Source: Mediterraneibacter hominis (GTDB lineage: Bacteria > Bacillota > Clostridia > Lachnospirales > Lachnospiraceae). Taken from it: a stretch of 64,000 nt of DNA. The stretch lies in contig NZ_JACOPF010000001.1 of assembly GCF_014287475.1 (NCBI RefSeq), positions 124,001 through 188,000 on the forward strand. Direction: 5' to 3'. This document shows positions 9,315-19,516 of this stretch, piece by piece (position 1 is the stretch's first letter; every line of letters starts with the position of its first letter). The notes under the pieces are model-generated. The model made no database searches. It had not been told where the DNA came from and saw only the letters and a list, made by a program, of their open reading frames with translations. The position numbers and the translations under genes are program-made.

Positions 9315-10001
9315 ATGAGTAAGAAAATCTTAGTAGTGGATGACGAAAAATTAATTGTGAAGGGGATTCGCTTCAGCCTTGAGCAGGACGGTATGGAGGT
9401 AGACTGTGCCTATGATGGGGAGGAGGCTTTGCAGTATGCAAAAAATTGTGAATACGATCTGGTTCTTCTAGATGTCATGCTTCCCAAGCTGGATGGCTTC
9501 CAGGTCTGCCAGCAGATCCGCGAATTTTCGGATATGCCGGTTGTGATGCTGACTGCGAAGAGTGAAGATATGGATAAGATACTGGGACTGGAATACGGGG
9601 CAGACGATTACATTACAAAGCCCTTTAATATTCTGGAGGTGAAGGCGCGGATTAAGGCGATCATGCGCCGTACATCTAAGAAAAAAGAGATGCCGAACAG
9701 TCCGGTTATTGTCAAAGGGGCTATGCGTATTGACTGTGAAAGCAGAAGGGTGTTCATTGGGGACAGAGAGATCAATCTGACGGCAAAAGAATTTGATGTA
9801 TTGGAACTTCTGGCAATGAATCCAAATAAAGTGTACAGCAGGGAAAATCTGCTGAATCTGATATGGGGATATGATTACCCCGGAGACGCAAGAACGGTGG
9901 ATGTACATATACGGCGTTTAAGAGAGAAAATAGAGATTAAGCCAAGCGAGCCGAAATATGTACATACAAAGTGGGGAGTGGGTTATTATTTCCAGGGGTA
10001 A
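9315..10001 (+). CDS. OmpR/PhoB-type response regulator
   Basis: A 228-residue regulator: receiver domain with acidic pocket DD at residues 9-10, phosphorylated Asp53 in LLDVMLPK, conserved Thr and Lys (LTAKS, ITKPF), then a winged-helix DNA-binding domain ending WGVGYYF. Overall it resembles the PhoP/WalR/RegX3 group. The sensor kinase gene overlaps its 3' end, so the two form a pair. The Pho-box-like 11-base repeats before the cluster promoter could be its own target. AGGAG precedes the ATG. Confidence 0.92.
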   Translation: MSKKILVVDDEKLIVKGIRFSLEQDGMEVDCAYDGEEALQYAKNCEYDLVLLDVMLPKLDGFQVCQQIREFSDMPVVMLTAKSEDMDKILGLEYGADDYITKPFNILEVKARIKAIMRRTSKKKEMPNSPVIVKGAMRIDCESRRVFIGDREINLTAKEFDVLELLAMNPNKVYSRENLLNLIWGYDYPGDARTVDVHIRRLREKIEIKPSEPKYVHTKWGVGYYFQG

Positions 10002-11433
10002 AGTTCGTTTTAAACTGAAAGATAAAATTATAAAGAATCTGCGGTTTCGTATTATCTTAGTGATTTTCTGCGCAGGACTGTTGCCATGCGCAGGTGCGTA
10101 TCTGGGAATTACCAGGGCCTATGAAGCAAGGGAGATATCTGTGCGAACCGCGCAGATTCAGAATCAATGTACAATTCTAAGCAATCAACTGAACAGCTAC
10201 AACTATCTTAAGGATTCTTCTTCCGAAGTTATCAATGCCAATTTAACACAGCTTACCAATATTTATAATGGCCGGGTCATGATCGTCAATCGTGATTTGA
10301 AGGTGATCAAGGATACATACGATTTAGATGAGGGTAAGACCATTGTTTCGAAAAATGTCGTGGAGTGTATGAAGGGAAACAGCACCAATGACTACGACAG
10401 CAGGAATCAGTATATTGAAGTGACCTCTCCGATTATGGATTCCAAAGGAAAAGAGATTACCGGGGTTATGCTGGCAAGCGTGTCTACAGATACCATTACA
10501 AATAACTTAAAAATCTTAAAAACAAACAGTCTTGTGATTATCGCAGGGGTGATGATTTTCGTCGCTGCATTTGGGGTGTTGATAGCGGACAGAATGGTAC
10601 GTCCTCTGCATAAGATTACAAAGTCAATTGAGAATGTATCTGAAGGATACGGAGAGGATGTACTGCACGAGAACACATTTACCGAGACAAGGCTGTTAAG
10701 TGAAGCATTCAATAAAATGCTGGGAAGACTAAAACAGTTGGACGATTCCAGAGAGGAATTTGTCTCCAATGTCTCCCATGAGTTAAAAACACCGCTTACT
10801 TCTATGAAAGTGCTGGCAGATTCTCTGCTGGCACAAAAAGAAGTGCCTGTAGAGCTTTACCAGGAATTTATGGGAGATATTGCAAAGGAAATCGATCGGG
10901 AAAATGATATTATCACCGATCTTTTATCCCTCGTAAAGATGGATAAAAAAGGGACAACCTTGAATATTGCATCTGTGAATATCAATGAGATGCTGGAACT
11001 TATTCTAAAGCGCCTTAAGCCAATCGCAGAGAAGAAAAATGTAGAGGTGGTACTGGAAAGCTTTCGTCCGGTCGTGGCAGAGGCTGATGAGATGAAGCTG
11101 TCATTGGCAGTTTCCAATCTGGTAGAAAATGCACTGAAATATAACCATGAAAATGGTTGGGTTCATGTATCCCTGAACGCGGATCATAAATATTTTTATG
11201 TAAAGGTGGCAGATTCTGGAATTGGGATTCCAAAAGAGGATCAGGAACATATTTTCGAACGCTTCTACCGGGTAGACAAGTCCCATTCCAGAGAGATGGG
11301 CGGCACAGGGCTTGGACTTTCGATTGTGCGCAATGCGGTGATTATGCACAGAGGGTCTGTGAAGGTGTACAGCAGTGAAGGAGAGGGGACGACATTTACA
11401 GTGAGGATTCCTCTGATTTATACAGGAGCTTAA
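9958..11433 (+). CDS. Membrane sensor histidine kinase
   Basis: Partner of the upstream regulator. A helix near residues 31-52, an extracytoplasmic sensor region to about 190, a second helix (191-210), HAMP, the dimerisation box SHELKTPLT with phospho-acceptor His274, then an ATPase domain with N box NLVENALKYN, DSGIGIP and GTGLGLSI. The sensor region between two helices suggests detection of an outside or envelope signal. The ATG at 9958 overlaps the regulator gene by 44 bases and is the only usual start before the first helix, but it has no clear ribosome site, so the exact start is uncertain. Confidence 0.9.
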   Translation: MYIQSGEWVIISRGKVRFKLKDKIIKNLRFRIILVIFCAGLLPCAGAYLGITRAYEAREISVRTAQIQNQCTILSNQLNSYNYLKDSSSEVINANLTQLTNIYNGRVMIVNRDLKVIKDTYDLDEGKTIVSKNVVECMKGNSTNDYDSRNQYIEVTSPIMDSKGKEITGVMLASVSTDTITNNLKILKTNSLVIIAGVMIFVAAFGVLIADRMVRPLHKITKSIENVSEGYGEDVLHENTFTETRLLSEAFNKMLGRLKQLDDSREEFVSNVSHELKTPLTSMKVLADSLLAQKEVPVELYQEFMGDIAKEIDRENDIITDLLSLVKMDKKGTTLNIASVNINEMLELILKRLKPIAEKKNVEVVLESFRPVVAEADEMKLSLAVSNLVENALKYNHENGWVHVSLNADHKYFYVKVADSGIGIPKEDQEHIFERFYRVDKSHSREMGGTGLGLSIVRNAVIMHRGSVKVYSSEGEGTTFTVRIPLIYTGA

Positions 11434-11447
11434 GGGAGGCGGAAACG

Positions 11448-12368
11448 GTGAAGAAAAAAAGAATGATTTTAATTCTATTCTGTGTAAGCTTTACAGTGTT
11501 GCTTTTCGCCTGTAATAAACGTACGGATGTAAAAGAGGGAGATTCCTTTATCTATTGTCTGGATGAAGACAGGACTGGACTTGTCAAGGTGGCATACAGC
11601 ATGGAAGGGAAGGAGCCGCTGGATCTTGCACAAGCGGTGCTCAAGGAATTAAAAAGGCCGGCAGAGGAAATTGCATATACGACGGTGCTGCCGAAAGATG
11701 TAGAGGTGCAGTCATGTGAGCTGAAAGGAAGCATACTGTATGTTGATTTTAACGAAAATTATTTAAAAATAGACGGATTGGAAGAAAAATTGGTGAGGGC
11801 GGCTGTTGTACAGTCTCTTTTGCAGATTGATGGAATCAGTGGGGTGCGGTTCCACGTAGAGGGAGAAGAACTTAAGGACAGTGAGGGGCAGGAAATCGGA
11901 ATGATGAATGCAGATGACTTCGTACAGAATACCGGTTCTTCTCCGAGTTCCTATCAAAGCGCGTCCCTTACCTTATATTTTGCCAATGAGAAAGGGGATA
12001 AGCTGGTGGAACAGACAATGGATGTGAAATACAGCAGCAATATTTCGAGGGAAAAGTTGATTGTAGAAAAGCTGATGCAGGGACCAAAAAAAAGCGGGGC
12101 TTATCCGACGATCAATCCATCAGCGAATCTGTTAGGAGTGACAATCAAAGACGGAATCTGCTATGTAAATTTTGACAGTGAATTCTTAAACAGTACATAC
12201 GATGTGCTGCCGGAAGTCACGATCTATTCGATTGTAAATTCCCTTGTTGAGGGGACGTCCGCTTCGGAGGTTCAGATTACAGTGAACGGAGAATCCAATG
12301 CAGTCTATATGGAACAGGTGGACTTAAAGCATCCTCTCAAACCAGATATGGAGTGGACACAACAGTAG
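11448..12368 (+). CDS. GerMN-domain lipoprotein
   Basis: A 306-residue secreted lipoprotein (signal peptide ending LLFAC) containing two GerMN-type repeats, recognisable by ILYVDFNENYL and ICYVNFDSEFL about 120 residues apart. GerMN domains occur in spore germination protein GerM and in LpqB. The order regulator-kinase-GerMN lipoprotein mirrors MtrA-MtrB-LpqB of actinobacteria, where the lipoprotein modulates the kinase; a similar role here is inference. Translation starts at GTG with GGGAGG about 8 bases upstream, 14 bases after the kinase stop. Confidence 0.85.
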   Translation: MKKKRMILILFCVSFTVLLFACNKRTDVKEGDSFIYCLDEDRTGLVKVAYSMEGKEPLDLAQAVLKELKRPAEEIAYTTVLPKDVEVQSCELKGSILYVDFNENYLKIDGLEEKLVRAAVVQSLLQIDGISGVRFHVEGEELKDSEGQEIGMMNADDFVQNTGSSPSSYQSASLTLYFANEKGDKLVEQTMDVKYSSNISREKLIVEKLMQGPKKSGAYPTINPSANLLGVTIKDGICYVNFDSEFLNSTYDVLPEVTIYSIVNSLVEGTSASEVQITVNGESNAVYMEQVDLKHPLKPDMEWTQQ

Positions 12369-12374
12369 TATCAG

Positions 12375-14684
12375 ATGCGAAAAAGACCATTGTGCATGCT
12401 GTCTCTTTTCCTTTTGGGAACTTTGACAGTGTTATCCGGAGGGTTCCGGCTTACAAAAGACTGGAACCCTTCTGCGATAGAAAAAACGATTGCTTCAAAA
12501 GAGCATATCACTGTAAGCGGAACGGTATATAAGAGAGAAGAAAAAACGAATGTGCAGGCGCTCTATATAAAAGAAGCACAGATAGTCTGTCAAAAACAAA
12601 TCTTAAAAGAATCTAAACTTCTGGTTTATATCAAACCAAATCTATCCAGAAAACAGGTGAAAATAGGAAATCAAGTAGCTATAGAGGGAACGGTCTCGTT
12701 TTTTGAATCTGCGAGAAATCCAGGGAATTTTGATCAAGAGTTCTATTACCGCAGCCAGGGAATTCATGCCCTTATATGGGCGGAGGAAATAGAAGTTGTC
12801 AGTGCAGAGACAAAAATGATGAAAGAAAAACTGACAGAAATAAAAAACTGCTGGAAACATAAGCTGATCCAAATAATGGGAGAGTATTATGGAAACAGTA
12901 CCAGTGCAATTTTACTTGGGGAAAAGAACGGGCTTGACGAAACAATGAAGGAGAGTTTCCGGAAAAATGGAATCGGTCATATTCTTGCGATCTCCGGGCT
13001 TCACATGTCCTTTATCGGGATGGGACTGTATAAAATACAGAGGCGCTTTGGATTTCCTTTTTTTATATGTGGCGGGAGCGCTGTACTGTTGCTCCTTTTT
13101 TATACGGTGATGACCGGAGCAGGAATTTCAAGCCGGAGAGCCTTGCTTATGTTTGGTATTCGGATGGGGGCAGAGATAACCGGAAGAAATTATGACATAG
13201 CGACAAGCCTTTCTTTGACAGCGGCTGTTCTTGCAATAACCTCTCCTCTTTCTGTAATGGATGCCTCTTTTCAGCTCTCTTTCGGGGCGATTGCAGGGCT
13301 TGTCCTTTTAACTCCTATCCTAGAAGAAAGCTGGATGCGCAGAGAGGAAAAAGAAAACGAGCACAAACAAAAAATAGTACAGAAATGCAGAGTAAAATTG
13401 AAACAGGGAATCTGTGCCAGTATGGCTGTAAATCTGTTTTTAACTGCGCCTCTGATGTACTTTTACTTTGAAATTCCCACATATTCTTTGCTTTTGAATG
13501 TTTTGGTGATTCCTTTGATGCCTTTTTTTATGGCGGCCGGGCTGACAGGCTCTGTACTGCTTTTGTTTGCAGAAAGCGCAGGAGAAAAAGTGCTGTTTAT
13601 ATGCAAAGGAATTCTGTGGTTTTATGACCGTATATGTTCGCTTGCAGAGAGACTTCCAGGAAACCGTATCGTGACAGGAAGACCGCAAAAAGTGTATATA
13701 GTGTTATATTATAGTGTGATACTGGGTATTTGTATCTGGTTTTATTGTAAGAATGAACAAGGGAAAAGCAGCAGTACAGATACATGTAAGAGACAGAGAA
13801 GACGAAGAGCGCTGGCAGCATCGGCGGGGGTTCTCGGAGCAGCTTTTGGCTTTCTTTCTATCTGTATATGCAGCTATCGTATATGTACGGGAATAGAGAT
13901 GACGGTCTTGGATGTTGGACAGGGAGACGGTATTTTTATAAGAGGGCCGGAAGGAAAATGTTATCTGATAGATGGAGGCAGCAGTGATGTCTCCTCTGTA
14001 GGAAAGTACAGAATAGAACCATATTTATTGTCCAGGGCGGCAGACACATTGGATTATGTTTTTCTTTCCCATGGGGATGAGGATCATGTGAATGGGATAG
14101 AGGAACTGCTGGCAAATCAAGCGTTAGGCATACGGATAAAAAATCTAGTTCTCCCTCCCAAAAGTGCTTGGGATGAGAGGATAGAAGAAACAGCAGATAT
14201 TGCTGTCCAAAATCAAACGCGGATTGTCTTAATGGGAGAGGGGGACAGCCTGAAGGAGGAAGAAATGACGATTACCTGTATGTATCCGGAAACCAGATAC
14301 AGTGGAGAAACAGGAAATGCAGCTTCTATGGTATTAGATATTTCTTATGGGAAGTTTCAATGTTTGCTGACTGGAGATATAGAGGCGCACAGTGAAGCAG
14401 AACTTCTTAAAAAAGGACTACAAGGGAAATATGATGTTCTTAAAGTGGCACACCACGGTTCAAAAGGCTCCAGCCAGGAAGCATTTCTGGAAGAAATAAG
14501 GCCGACAATTGCTTTGATTTCAGCAGGGATAGACAATCGATACGGACATCCGCATGAAGAGACAGTAAGAAGATTGAAGAAGTATGGCTGTAAAGTATAT
14601 TCTACACAGGACAACGGAGCGATCACTATAAAAAGCGACGGGAAAAGTATGCAGTTAAACGGATATATATTGAAAAAGGAATAG
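12375..14684 (+). CDS. comEC: ComEC/Rec2 DNA-uptake channel protein
   Basis: A 769-residue membrane protein: an N-terminal DUF4131-like region, a multi-helix competence domain (GHILAISGLHMSF, ISSRRALLMF), and a C-terminal metallo-beta-lactamase domain with LDVGQGDGIFI, LSHGDEDHVNG and VAHHGSKGSS. ComEC carries one strand of DNA across the cell membrane, and the nuclease-like domain may degrade the other. It begins six bases after the GerMN gene stop, so it belongs to the same transcript. Full length and intact motifs argue for function. Other competence genes such as comGA are not in this window. Confidence 0.92.
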   Translation: MRKRPLCMLSLFLLGTLTVLSGGFRLTKDWNPSAIEKTIASKEHITVSGTVYKREEKTNVQALYIKEAQIVCQKQILKESKLLVYIKPNLSRKQVKIGNQVAIEGTVSFFESARNPGNFDQEFYYRSQGIHALIWAEEIEVVSAETKMMKEKLTEIKNCWKHKLIQIMGEYYGNSTSAILLGEKNGLDETMKESFRKNGIGHILAISGLHMSFIGMGLYKIQRRFGFPFFICGGSAVLLLLFYTVMTGAGISSRRALLMFGIRMGAEITGRNYDIATSLSLTAAVLAITSPLSVMDASFQLSFGAIAGLVLLTPILEESWMRREEKENEHKQKIVQKCRVKLKQGICASMAVNLFLTAPLMYFYFEIPTYSLLLNVLVIPLMPFFMAAGLTGSVLLLFAESAGEKVLFICKGILWFYDRICSLAERLPGNRIVTGRPQKVYIVLYYSVILGICIWFYCKNEQGKSSSTDTCKRQRRRRALAASAGVLGAAFGFLSICICSYRICTGIEMTVLDVGQGDGIFIRGPEGKCYLIDGGSSDVSSVGKYRIEPYLLSRAADTLDYVFLSHGDEDHVNGIEELLANQALGIRIKNLVLPPKSAWDERIEETADIAVQNQTRIVLMGEGDSLKEEEMTITCMYPETRYSGETGNAASMVLDISYGKFQCLLTGDIEAHSEAELLKKGLQGKYDVLKVAHHGSKGSSQEAFLEEIRPTIALISAGIDNRYGHPHEETVRRLKKYGCKVYSTQDNGAITIKSDGKSMQLNGYILKKE

Positions 14685-14701
14685 TACAATATACTTTGTT
14701 T

Positions 14702-14740
14702 GGGCAGAGACAGCTGCGGAAACTGTCTCTGCCCCTTTCT
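14702..14740. terminator. Terminator between convergent comEC and collagen-like gene
   Basis: GGGCAGAGACAG pairs perfectly with CTGTCTCTGCCC across a 9-base loop and is followed by CTTTCT. It lies between two converging genes and can serve as terminator in either direction. Confidence 0.75.
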
Positions 14741-14765
14741 ATCTTTATCTATTTGAAATTTAACT

Positions 14766-16535
14766 TTAGGTAGTTGTAGGAACGGTGTAGGAAACATTGT
14801 ATTCAATCCACCGCAGCCAGATGGAAACTCTGGCGCCATTTTTAGAAGAAAACAGACGTACTATACAGGTAGACCATAAGGAAGAAACGGGATTCTGCTG
14901 CCGGACTGTGAGCCAGTATTGTTCCTGTGAATCTGCATAGATGGTTCCATCCAAAACAATCTGGCCGGTAACTTGAACATTATCAAAATATTGTGCTTCT
15001 GGACTGCCTAGGCCATAAATAGTCGTCCGTATAATATCAGCCGTGACAGGCGTCGCAGTATCCTTTGCACGTACGGATAGCTGAATGGTGTTCCCACCGG
15101 TTTTTAGATAATTAAGAATCAGATTTTCTATAGGAAGGTTAAAACTACTGTTGGTAGCAGACATATTTAAGGCATAAGTTGTAAAGGTAGGAAACAGGTT
15201 TGGCGTCGTAGTGGTCTGTCCGTTGCTGGTGAAGGAAAGTTTATAAGAAACAGGTGTATTTTCACTTACAGTGACAACGGGCCCTGGTCCTGTGGGTCCT
15301 GTAGTTCCGATTGCACCGGTAGGGCCGGTGGGCCCGGTAGGTCCGATTGGCAGAGTAAAATCTAAGGAAATTCCTGCAGCATTCGGATTTGATATTATAT
15401 TTGCTTCGGTACCAGATGTGACATTTCCTACAGTAACTGCTGGAAGTGGTCCGGTGGGTCCAGTAGGCCCAATATCACCTTTTTCTCCCTGCGGCCCTTG
15501 TTCACCGGCAGGACCAGTAGCGCCAATATCGCCTTTTTCTCCCTGTAGTCCGATGGCGCCAGTGTCACCCTTTTCCCCTTTAGGTCCTTGCTCGCCAGTA
15601 GGCCCGGTGTCGCCTTTTTCTCCTTGAAGTCCCTGAGCACCAGCAGGTCCAGTAGGCCCGGTGGCTCCGGTGTCGCCTTTCTCCCCTTGAGCGCCAGTAG
15701 CACCAGTAGGTCCGGCAGGCCCAGTGTCGCCTTTTTCTCCTTGAGATCCTTGAGCACCAGTAGGCCCAGTGGCTCCGGTGTCGCCCTTCTCCCCTTGAGC
15801 GCCCTGAGCGCCAGTAGCACCAGTAGGTCCGGCAGGCCCAGTGTCGCCTTTTTCCCCTTGAGGTCCTTGCGCACCAGTGGCGCCAGTAGCACCGGCAGGT
15901 CCGGTGTCGCCCTTTTCCCCTTGAGGTCCTTGTTCGCCGGTAGCACCAGTAGGCCCGGTGGCACCGGGGTCACCCTTTTCGCCTTGTGTTCCAGTAGCAC
16001 CCATAGGTCCTTGCTCCCCCTGCGGTCCGGGACAACCCATATTGCCCTGTGGTCCCTGTGGTCCGGTCTCCCCTTGAGGCCCTTGTTCCCCCATAGGTCC
16101 CTGTTCGCCTTGCATTCCGCGCTCTCCTTTGTCACCCTTTTCTCCTTTTGGTCCAACAGGCCCCATCGGCCCAATATCTCCTTTCGGACCGACAGGGCCA
16201 GTATCTCCTTTCGGTCCCATAGGTCCAGGATTTCCTTGAACACCTTGTGGCCCCACAGGTCCGATGTCTCCTTTTGGACCGACGTCTCCGCGTACGCCCT
16301 GGGGACCGCGTGGCCCTTGGATTCCAGCCATACCTCTTGGACCGGCTGGTCCGGGACAGCCCATGTCTCCTTTCATTCCTTGGGGACCGCGTTCGCCACG
16401 TGGTCCGGGAGGTCCCATAGGCCCTTGCGGTCCGGGAGGCCCTTCTGGCCCTTGTGGATATTGGATAAAACTATCGTTTCCTGTAGAAGGGCAAGATTGA
16501 TTTCTTTTTGAAAAATTACAGCCATAGCAATTCAT
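14766..16535 (-). CDS. Collagen-like (Gly-X-Y) surface protein
   Basis: A 589-residue protein: a short Cys-containing N terminus ([13 protein letters not shown]), about 380 residues of nearly unbroken Gly-X-Y triplets rich in GPQGP, GEKGDTG and GATGPTG, then a non-collagen C-terminal domain of about 150 residues predicted to be beta-rich. No signal peptide is visible. This layout matches BclA-like exosporium filaments and other firmicute collagen-like proteins, where the C-terminal part starts trimer folding (family knowledge). The GEKGDTG blocks are near-identical at DNA level, so repeat number may vary between strains. GGAGAGAG lies before the ATG. A spore-surface role is plausible but not shown. 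Confidence 0.88.
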   Translation of the reverse strand: MNCYGCNFSKRNQSCPSTGNDSFIQYPQGPEGPPGPQGPMGPPGPRGERGPQGMKGDMGCPGPAGPRGMAGIQGPRGPQGVRGDVGPKGDIGPVGPQGVQGNPGPMGPKGDTGPVGPKGDIGPMGPVGPKGEKGDKGERGMQGEQGPMGEQGPQGETGPQGPQGNMGCPGPQGEQGPMGATGTQGEKGDPGATGPTGATGEQGPQGEKGDTGPAGATGATGAQGPQGEKGDTGPAGPTGATGAQGAQGEKGDTGATGPTGAQGSQGEKGDTGPAGPTGATGAQGEKGDTGATGPTGPAGAQGLQGEKGDTGPTGEQGPKGEKGDTGAIGLQGEKGDIGATGPAGEQGPQGEKGDIGPTGPTGPLPAVTVGNVTSGTEANIISNPNAAGISLDFTLPIGPTGPTGPTGAIGTTGPTGPGPVVTVSENTPVSYKLSFTSNGQTTTTPNLFPTFTTYALNMSATNSSFNLPIENLILNYLKTGGNTIQLSVRAKDTATPVTADIIRTTIYGLGSPEAQYFDNVQVTGQIVLDGTIYADSQEQYWLTVRQQNPVSSLWSTCIVRLFSSKNGARVSIWLRWIEYNVSYTVPTTT

Positions 16536-16630
16536 TTACACTCTCTCCAAAAAATAAATAATAGGTTAGTTCATTTTATGCAGGGGAAAATTTTACGGTC
16601 ACTTATTCTGTGAGCAGAGGGATAAAACTC

Positions 16631-16660
16631 TTGTCAAACAGGAAGAAATTCATATATAAT
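16631..16660 (+). promoter_or_regulatory. holA promoter, close to start codon
   Basis: TTGTCA and TATAAT are 18 bases apart. The expected start of transcription is about 16667, only a few bases before the ATG at 16670, so the message would be nearly leaderless. Confidence 0.5.
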
Positions 16661-16669
16661 AGAGAAGTT

Positions 16670-17653
16670 ATGAAGAGTTTGAATGAAGATTTAAAAACAG
16701 GACAATTTAAACAGGTCTATCTGCTTTATGGAGAAGAAGGATATTTAAAAAGGCAGTATAAGGAACGATTTACAAAAGCGATGCTCCCCGAAGGAGATAC
16801 GATGAACTATGCGTATTATGAAGGTAAGAACGTGGATGTAAAAGAGGTGATTGATTTAGCAGAGACATTGCCTTTCTTTTCAGAGCGCCGTCTGCTGGTA
16901 TTTGAGAATACCGGCTTTTTTAAGAGTGCAGGAGCAGAGCTGGCAGAATATGTAAAAGAGATGCCGCAGACAACCTTTTTTGTATTTGTGGAAAATGAAG
17001 TGGACAAGCGCAGTAAGTTATATAAAGCAGTGAAAGCAAAAGGACGCATTGTGGAGCTTTCTGCGCAGGACGAAGCAACCTTGAAACGGTGGGTTGCAGG
17101 GATTGTGCGCAAAGAGAACAAACAGATTTCAGAAAACTGTATTGTATATCTTTTAAATAAAATAGGGACAGATATGGAGAACATACAGCGGGAACTTGAA
17201 AAGCTGTTTTGTTATACATTAGAGAAGGAAAGTATTACAAAGGAAGATATTGATGCAGTCTGTGTTACACAGATTACGAACCATATTTTCGATATGGTCA
17301 ATGCAGTTGCAGAAAAAAAACAGAAAAAGGCGCTGGACTTATATTATGAATTGCTCGCTTTAAAGGAACCGCCTATGCGGATTTTCTTTCTTTTAACAAG
17401 ACAATACCGGATTTTATTTCATGTAAAAGATTTGCTTCACAAAGGATACAGCAGGAAAGAAATTGCAGCAAAGGCAGGACTACACCCATTTGCAGCAGGA
17501 AAATATATGGAGCAGGCAAACTATTTTAAAAGCAGAGAGCTGCGTCTGATTCTGGAAGATGCGGCGGAGATTGAACAGAGAGTAAAAACAGGGCTCTTGA
17601 CGGATAATTTGGCGGTAGAATTATTTTTGGTGAAATATGCAGCCGCAAGTTAG
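16670..17653 (+). CDS. holA: DNA polymerase III subunit delta
   Basis: The clamp-loader subunit that opens the beta sliding clamp. The 327-residue protein begins MKSLNEDLKTGQFKQVYLLYGEE, the characteristic start of firmicute HolA, and ends with the helical C-terminal collar domain. I placed the start at 16670 on that basis; an earlier in-frame ATG at 16610 lies upstream of the probable promoter. AGAGAAG precedes the ATG. It lies directly before lepA, 48 bases away, a common arrangement in Lachnospiraceae. Confidence 0.9.
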   Translation: MKSLNEDLKTGQFKQVYLLYGEEGYLKRQYKERFTKAMLPEGDTMNYAYYEGKNVDVKEVIDLAETLPFFSERRLLVFENTGFFKSAGAELAEYVKEMPQTTFFVFVENEVDKRSKLYKAVKAKGRIVELSAQDEATLKRWVAGIVRKENKQISENCIVYLLNKIGTDMENIQRELEKLFCYTLEKESITKEDIDAVCVTQITNHIFDMVNAVAEKKQKKALDLYYELLALKEPPMRIFFLLTRQYRILFHVKDLLHKGYSRKEIAAKAGLHPFAAGKYMEQANYFKSRELRLILEDAAEIEQRVKTGLLTDNLAVELFLVKYAAAS

Positions 17654-17701
17654 GGAGAAAAAGCAGATAAAATCAAGGAAGCGGACAGGAGGAACATAAA
17701 A

Positions 17702-19516
17702 GTGTCAGAGATAGAACAGAATAAAATACGTAATTTTTGTATTATCGCCCATATTGATCATGGAAAATCAACACTGGCAGACCGGATCATTGAGATGACG
17801 GGACTTTTGACAAGTCGGGAGATGCAGTCCCAAGTGCTGGACAATATGGAATTAGAAAGAGAGAGAGGCATTACGATCAAGGCACAGGCGGTCAGAACCG
17901 TTTATAAGGCGAAGGATGGAGAAGAGTATATCTTCAATTTGATAGACACTCCGGGGCATGTAGACTTTAATTATGAAGTGTCTCGAAGTCTCGCGGCATG
18001 TGATGGAGCGATTTTGGTAGTAGATGCAGCGCAGGGGGTAGAGGCGCAGACGCTGGCAAATGTATATCTTGCTTTGGATCACGATTTAGATGTGATGCCG
18101 GTGATTAATAAGGTTGATTTACCAAGTGCAGAACCGGAACGTGTAAAAGAGGAGATAGAAGATGTTATCGGAATTGAGGCAGACGAGGCCCCTCTTATAT
18201 CGGCGAAAACGGGCATGAATGTAGAGGAGGTACTGGAACAGATCATTACGAAAATTCCCGCACCGAAAGGAGATGCGAAGGCGCCTCTTAAGGCTCTGAT
18301 CTTTGATTCTGTGTATGATTCCTATAAAGGGGTCATTGTATTTTGCAGAATCAAAGAAGGCACTGTAAAAAAGGGCACCCCGATAAAAATGATGGCAACA
18401 AAGGCTACGGCAGATGTGGTGGAAGTAGGATATTTTGGCGCGGGACAGTTCATTCCATGTGAGGAATTAAGCGCCGGGATGGTTGGATATATTACAGCGA
18501 GCCTTAAAAATGTAAAAGATACCAGAGTAGGAGATACGGTGACAAATGCGAAAGAGCCATGTGCCGAGCCTCTTCCAGGTTATAAAAAAGTAAACCCGAT
18601 GGTTTACTGCGGGTTATATCCGGCAGACGGAGCAAAATATCCCGATCTGCGGGATGCCTTAGAAAAACTACAGCTAAATGACGCGGCTCTGCAATTTGAA
18701 GCAGAAACTTCTGTAGCGCTGGGATTCGGGTTCCGCTGTGGATTTTTAGGACTTCTGCATCTGGAGATTATTCAGGAACGTCTGGAGAGAGAGTATAATC
18801 TGGATCTAGTAACGACGGCACCGAGTGTTATATACAAAGTGCACAAGACAAATGGAGAGGTCATTGATTTGACAAATCCGACAAATTTGCCCGATCCCGC
18901 CGAGATTGATTATATGGAAGAACCGATGGTAAAAGCCGAGATTATGGTTACATCTGAATTTATCGGCGCGATTATGGATCTGTGCCAGGAACGGCGGGGC
19001 GTATATCAGGGTATGGAATATATCGAAGAAAAGCGTGCGGTACTTCACTACCACCTTCCGTTAAATGAAATCATTTATGATTTCTTTGACGCATTGAAGT
19101 CCAGGTCGAGGGGATACGCTTCTTTTGATTATGAAATGCTGGGATATGAGCGCTCTGAACTGGTGAAGTTAGATATTCTTATTAATAAAGAAGAAGTAGA
19201 TGCTCTGTCGTTTATTGTATTTAGCGGAAGTGCATATGAGAGGGGCAGAAAAATGTGCGAAAAATTAAAGGAGGAGATTCCGCGTCAGCTTTTCGAGATC
19301 CCGATTCAGGCGGCGATTGGAAGTAAAATTATCGCACGTGAGACTGTACGCGCGATGCGCAAAGATGTCCTTGCAAAATGCTATGGAGGAGATATTTCGC
19401 GTAAGAAAAAGCTTCTGGAGAAACAAAAAGAAGGAAAGAAGCGTATGCGCCAGGTAGGAAATGTGGAAATTCCGCAGAAAGCATTTATGAGTGTCTTAAA
19501 GTTGGATGATGACTGA
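17702..19516 (+). CDS. lepA: Elongation factor 4 (back-translocase)
   Basis: A 604-residue ribosomal GTPase. P loop [12 protein letters not shown], switch region RGITIKAQ and DTPGHVDF are intact, domains II and III follow, and the specific LepA C-terminal domain ends with [18 protein letters not shown]. It binds stalled ribosomes and promotes back-translocation. Translation starts at GTG, preceded by ACAGGAGGAAC. The length matches the family. The 3' end overlaps hemW by 11 bases. Confidence 0.97.
   Translation: MSEIEQNKIRNFCIIAHIDHGKSTLADRIIEMTGLLTSREMQSQVLDNMELERERGITIKAQAVRTVYKAKDGEEYIFNLIDTPGHVDFNYEVSRSLAACDGAILVVDAAQGVEAQTLANVYLALDHDLDVMPVINKVDLPSAEPERVKEEIEDVIGIEADEAPLISAKTGMNVEEVLEQIITKIPAPKGDAKAPLKALIFDSVYDSYKGVIVFCRIKEGTVKKGTPIKMMATKATADVVEVGYFGAGQFIPCEELSAGMVGYITASLKNVKDTRVGDTVTNAKEPCAEPLPGYKKVNPMVYCGLYPADGAKYPDLRDALEKLQLNDAALQFEAETSVALGFGFRCGFLGLLHLEIIQERLEREYNLDLVTTAPSVIYKVHKTNGEVIDLTNPTNLPDPAEIDYMEEPMVKAEIMVTSEFIGAIMDLCQERRGVYQGMEYIEEKRAVLHYHLPLNEIIYDFFDALKSRSRGYASFDYEMLGYERSELVKLDILINKEEVDALSFIVFSGSAYERGRKMCEKLKEEIPRQLFEIPIQAAIGSKIIARETVRAMRKDVLAKCYGGDISRKKKLLEKQKEGKKRMRQVGNVEIPQKAFMSVLKLDDD

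Noticed and set aside
15588..16511. Long plus-strand open frames opposite the collagen-like gene
   Set aside because: They are by-products of the GC-rich Gly-X-Y repeats; no ribosome sites, and compositions (Ser/Arg runs) are not protein-like.
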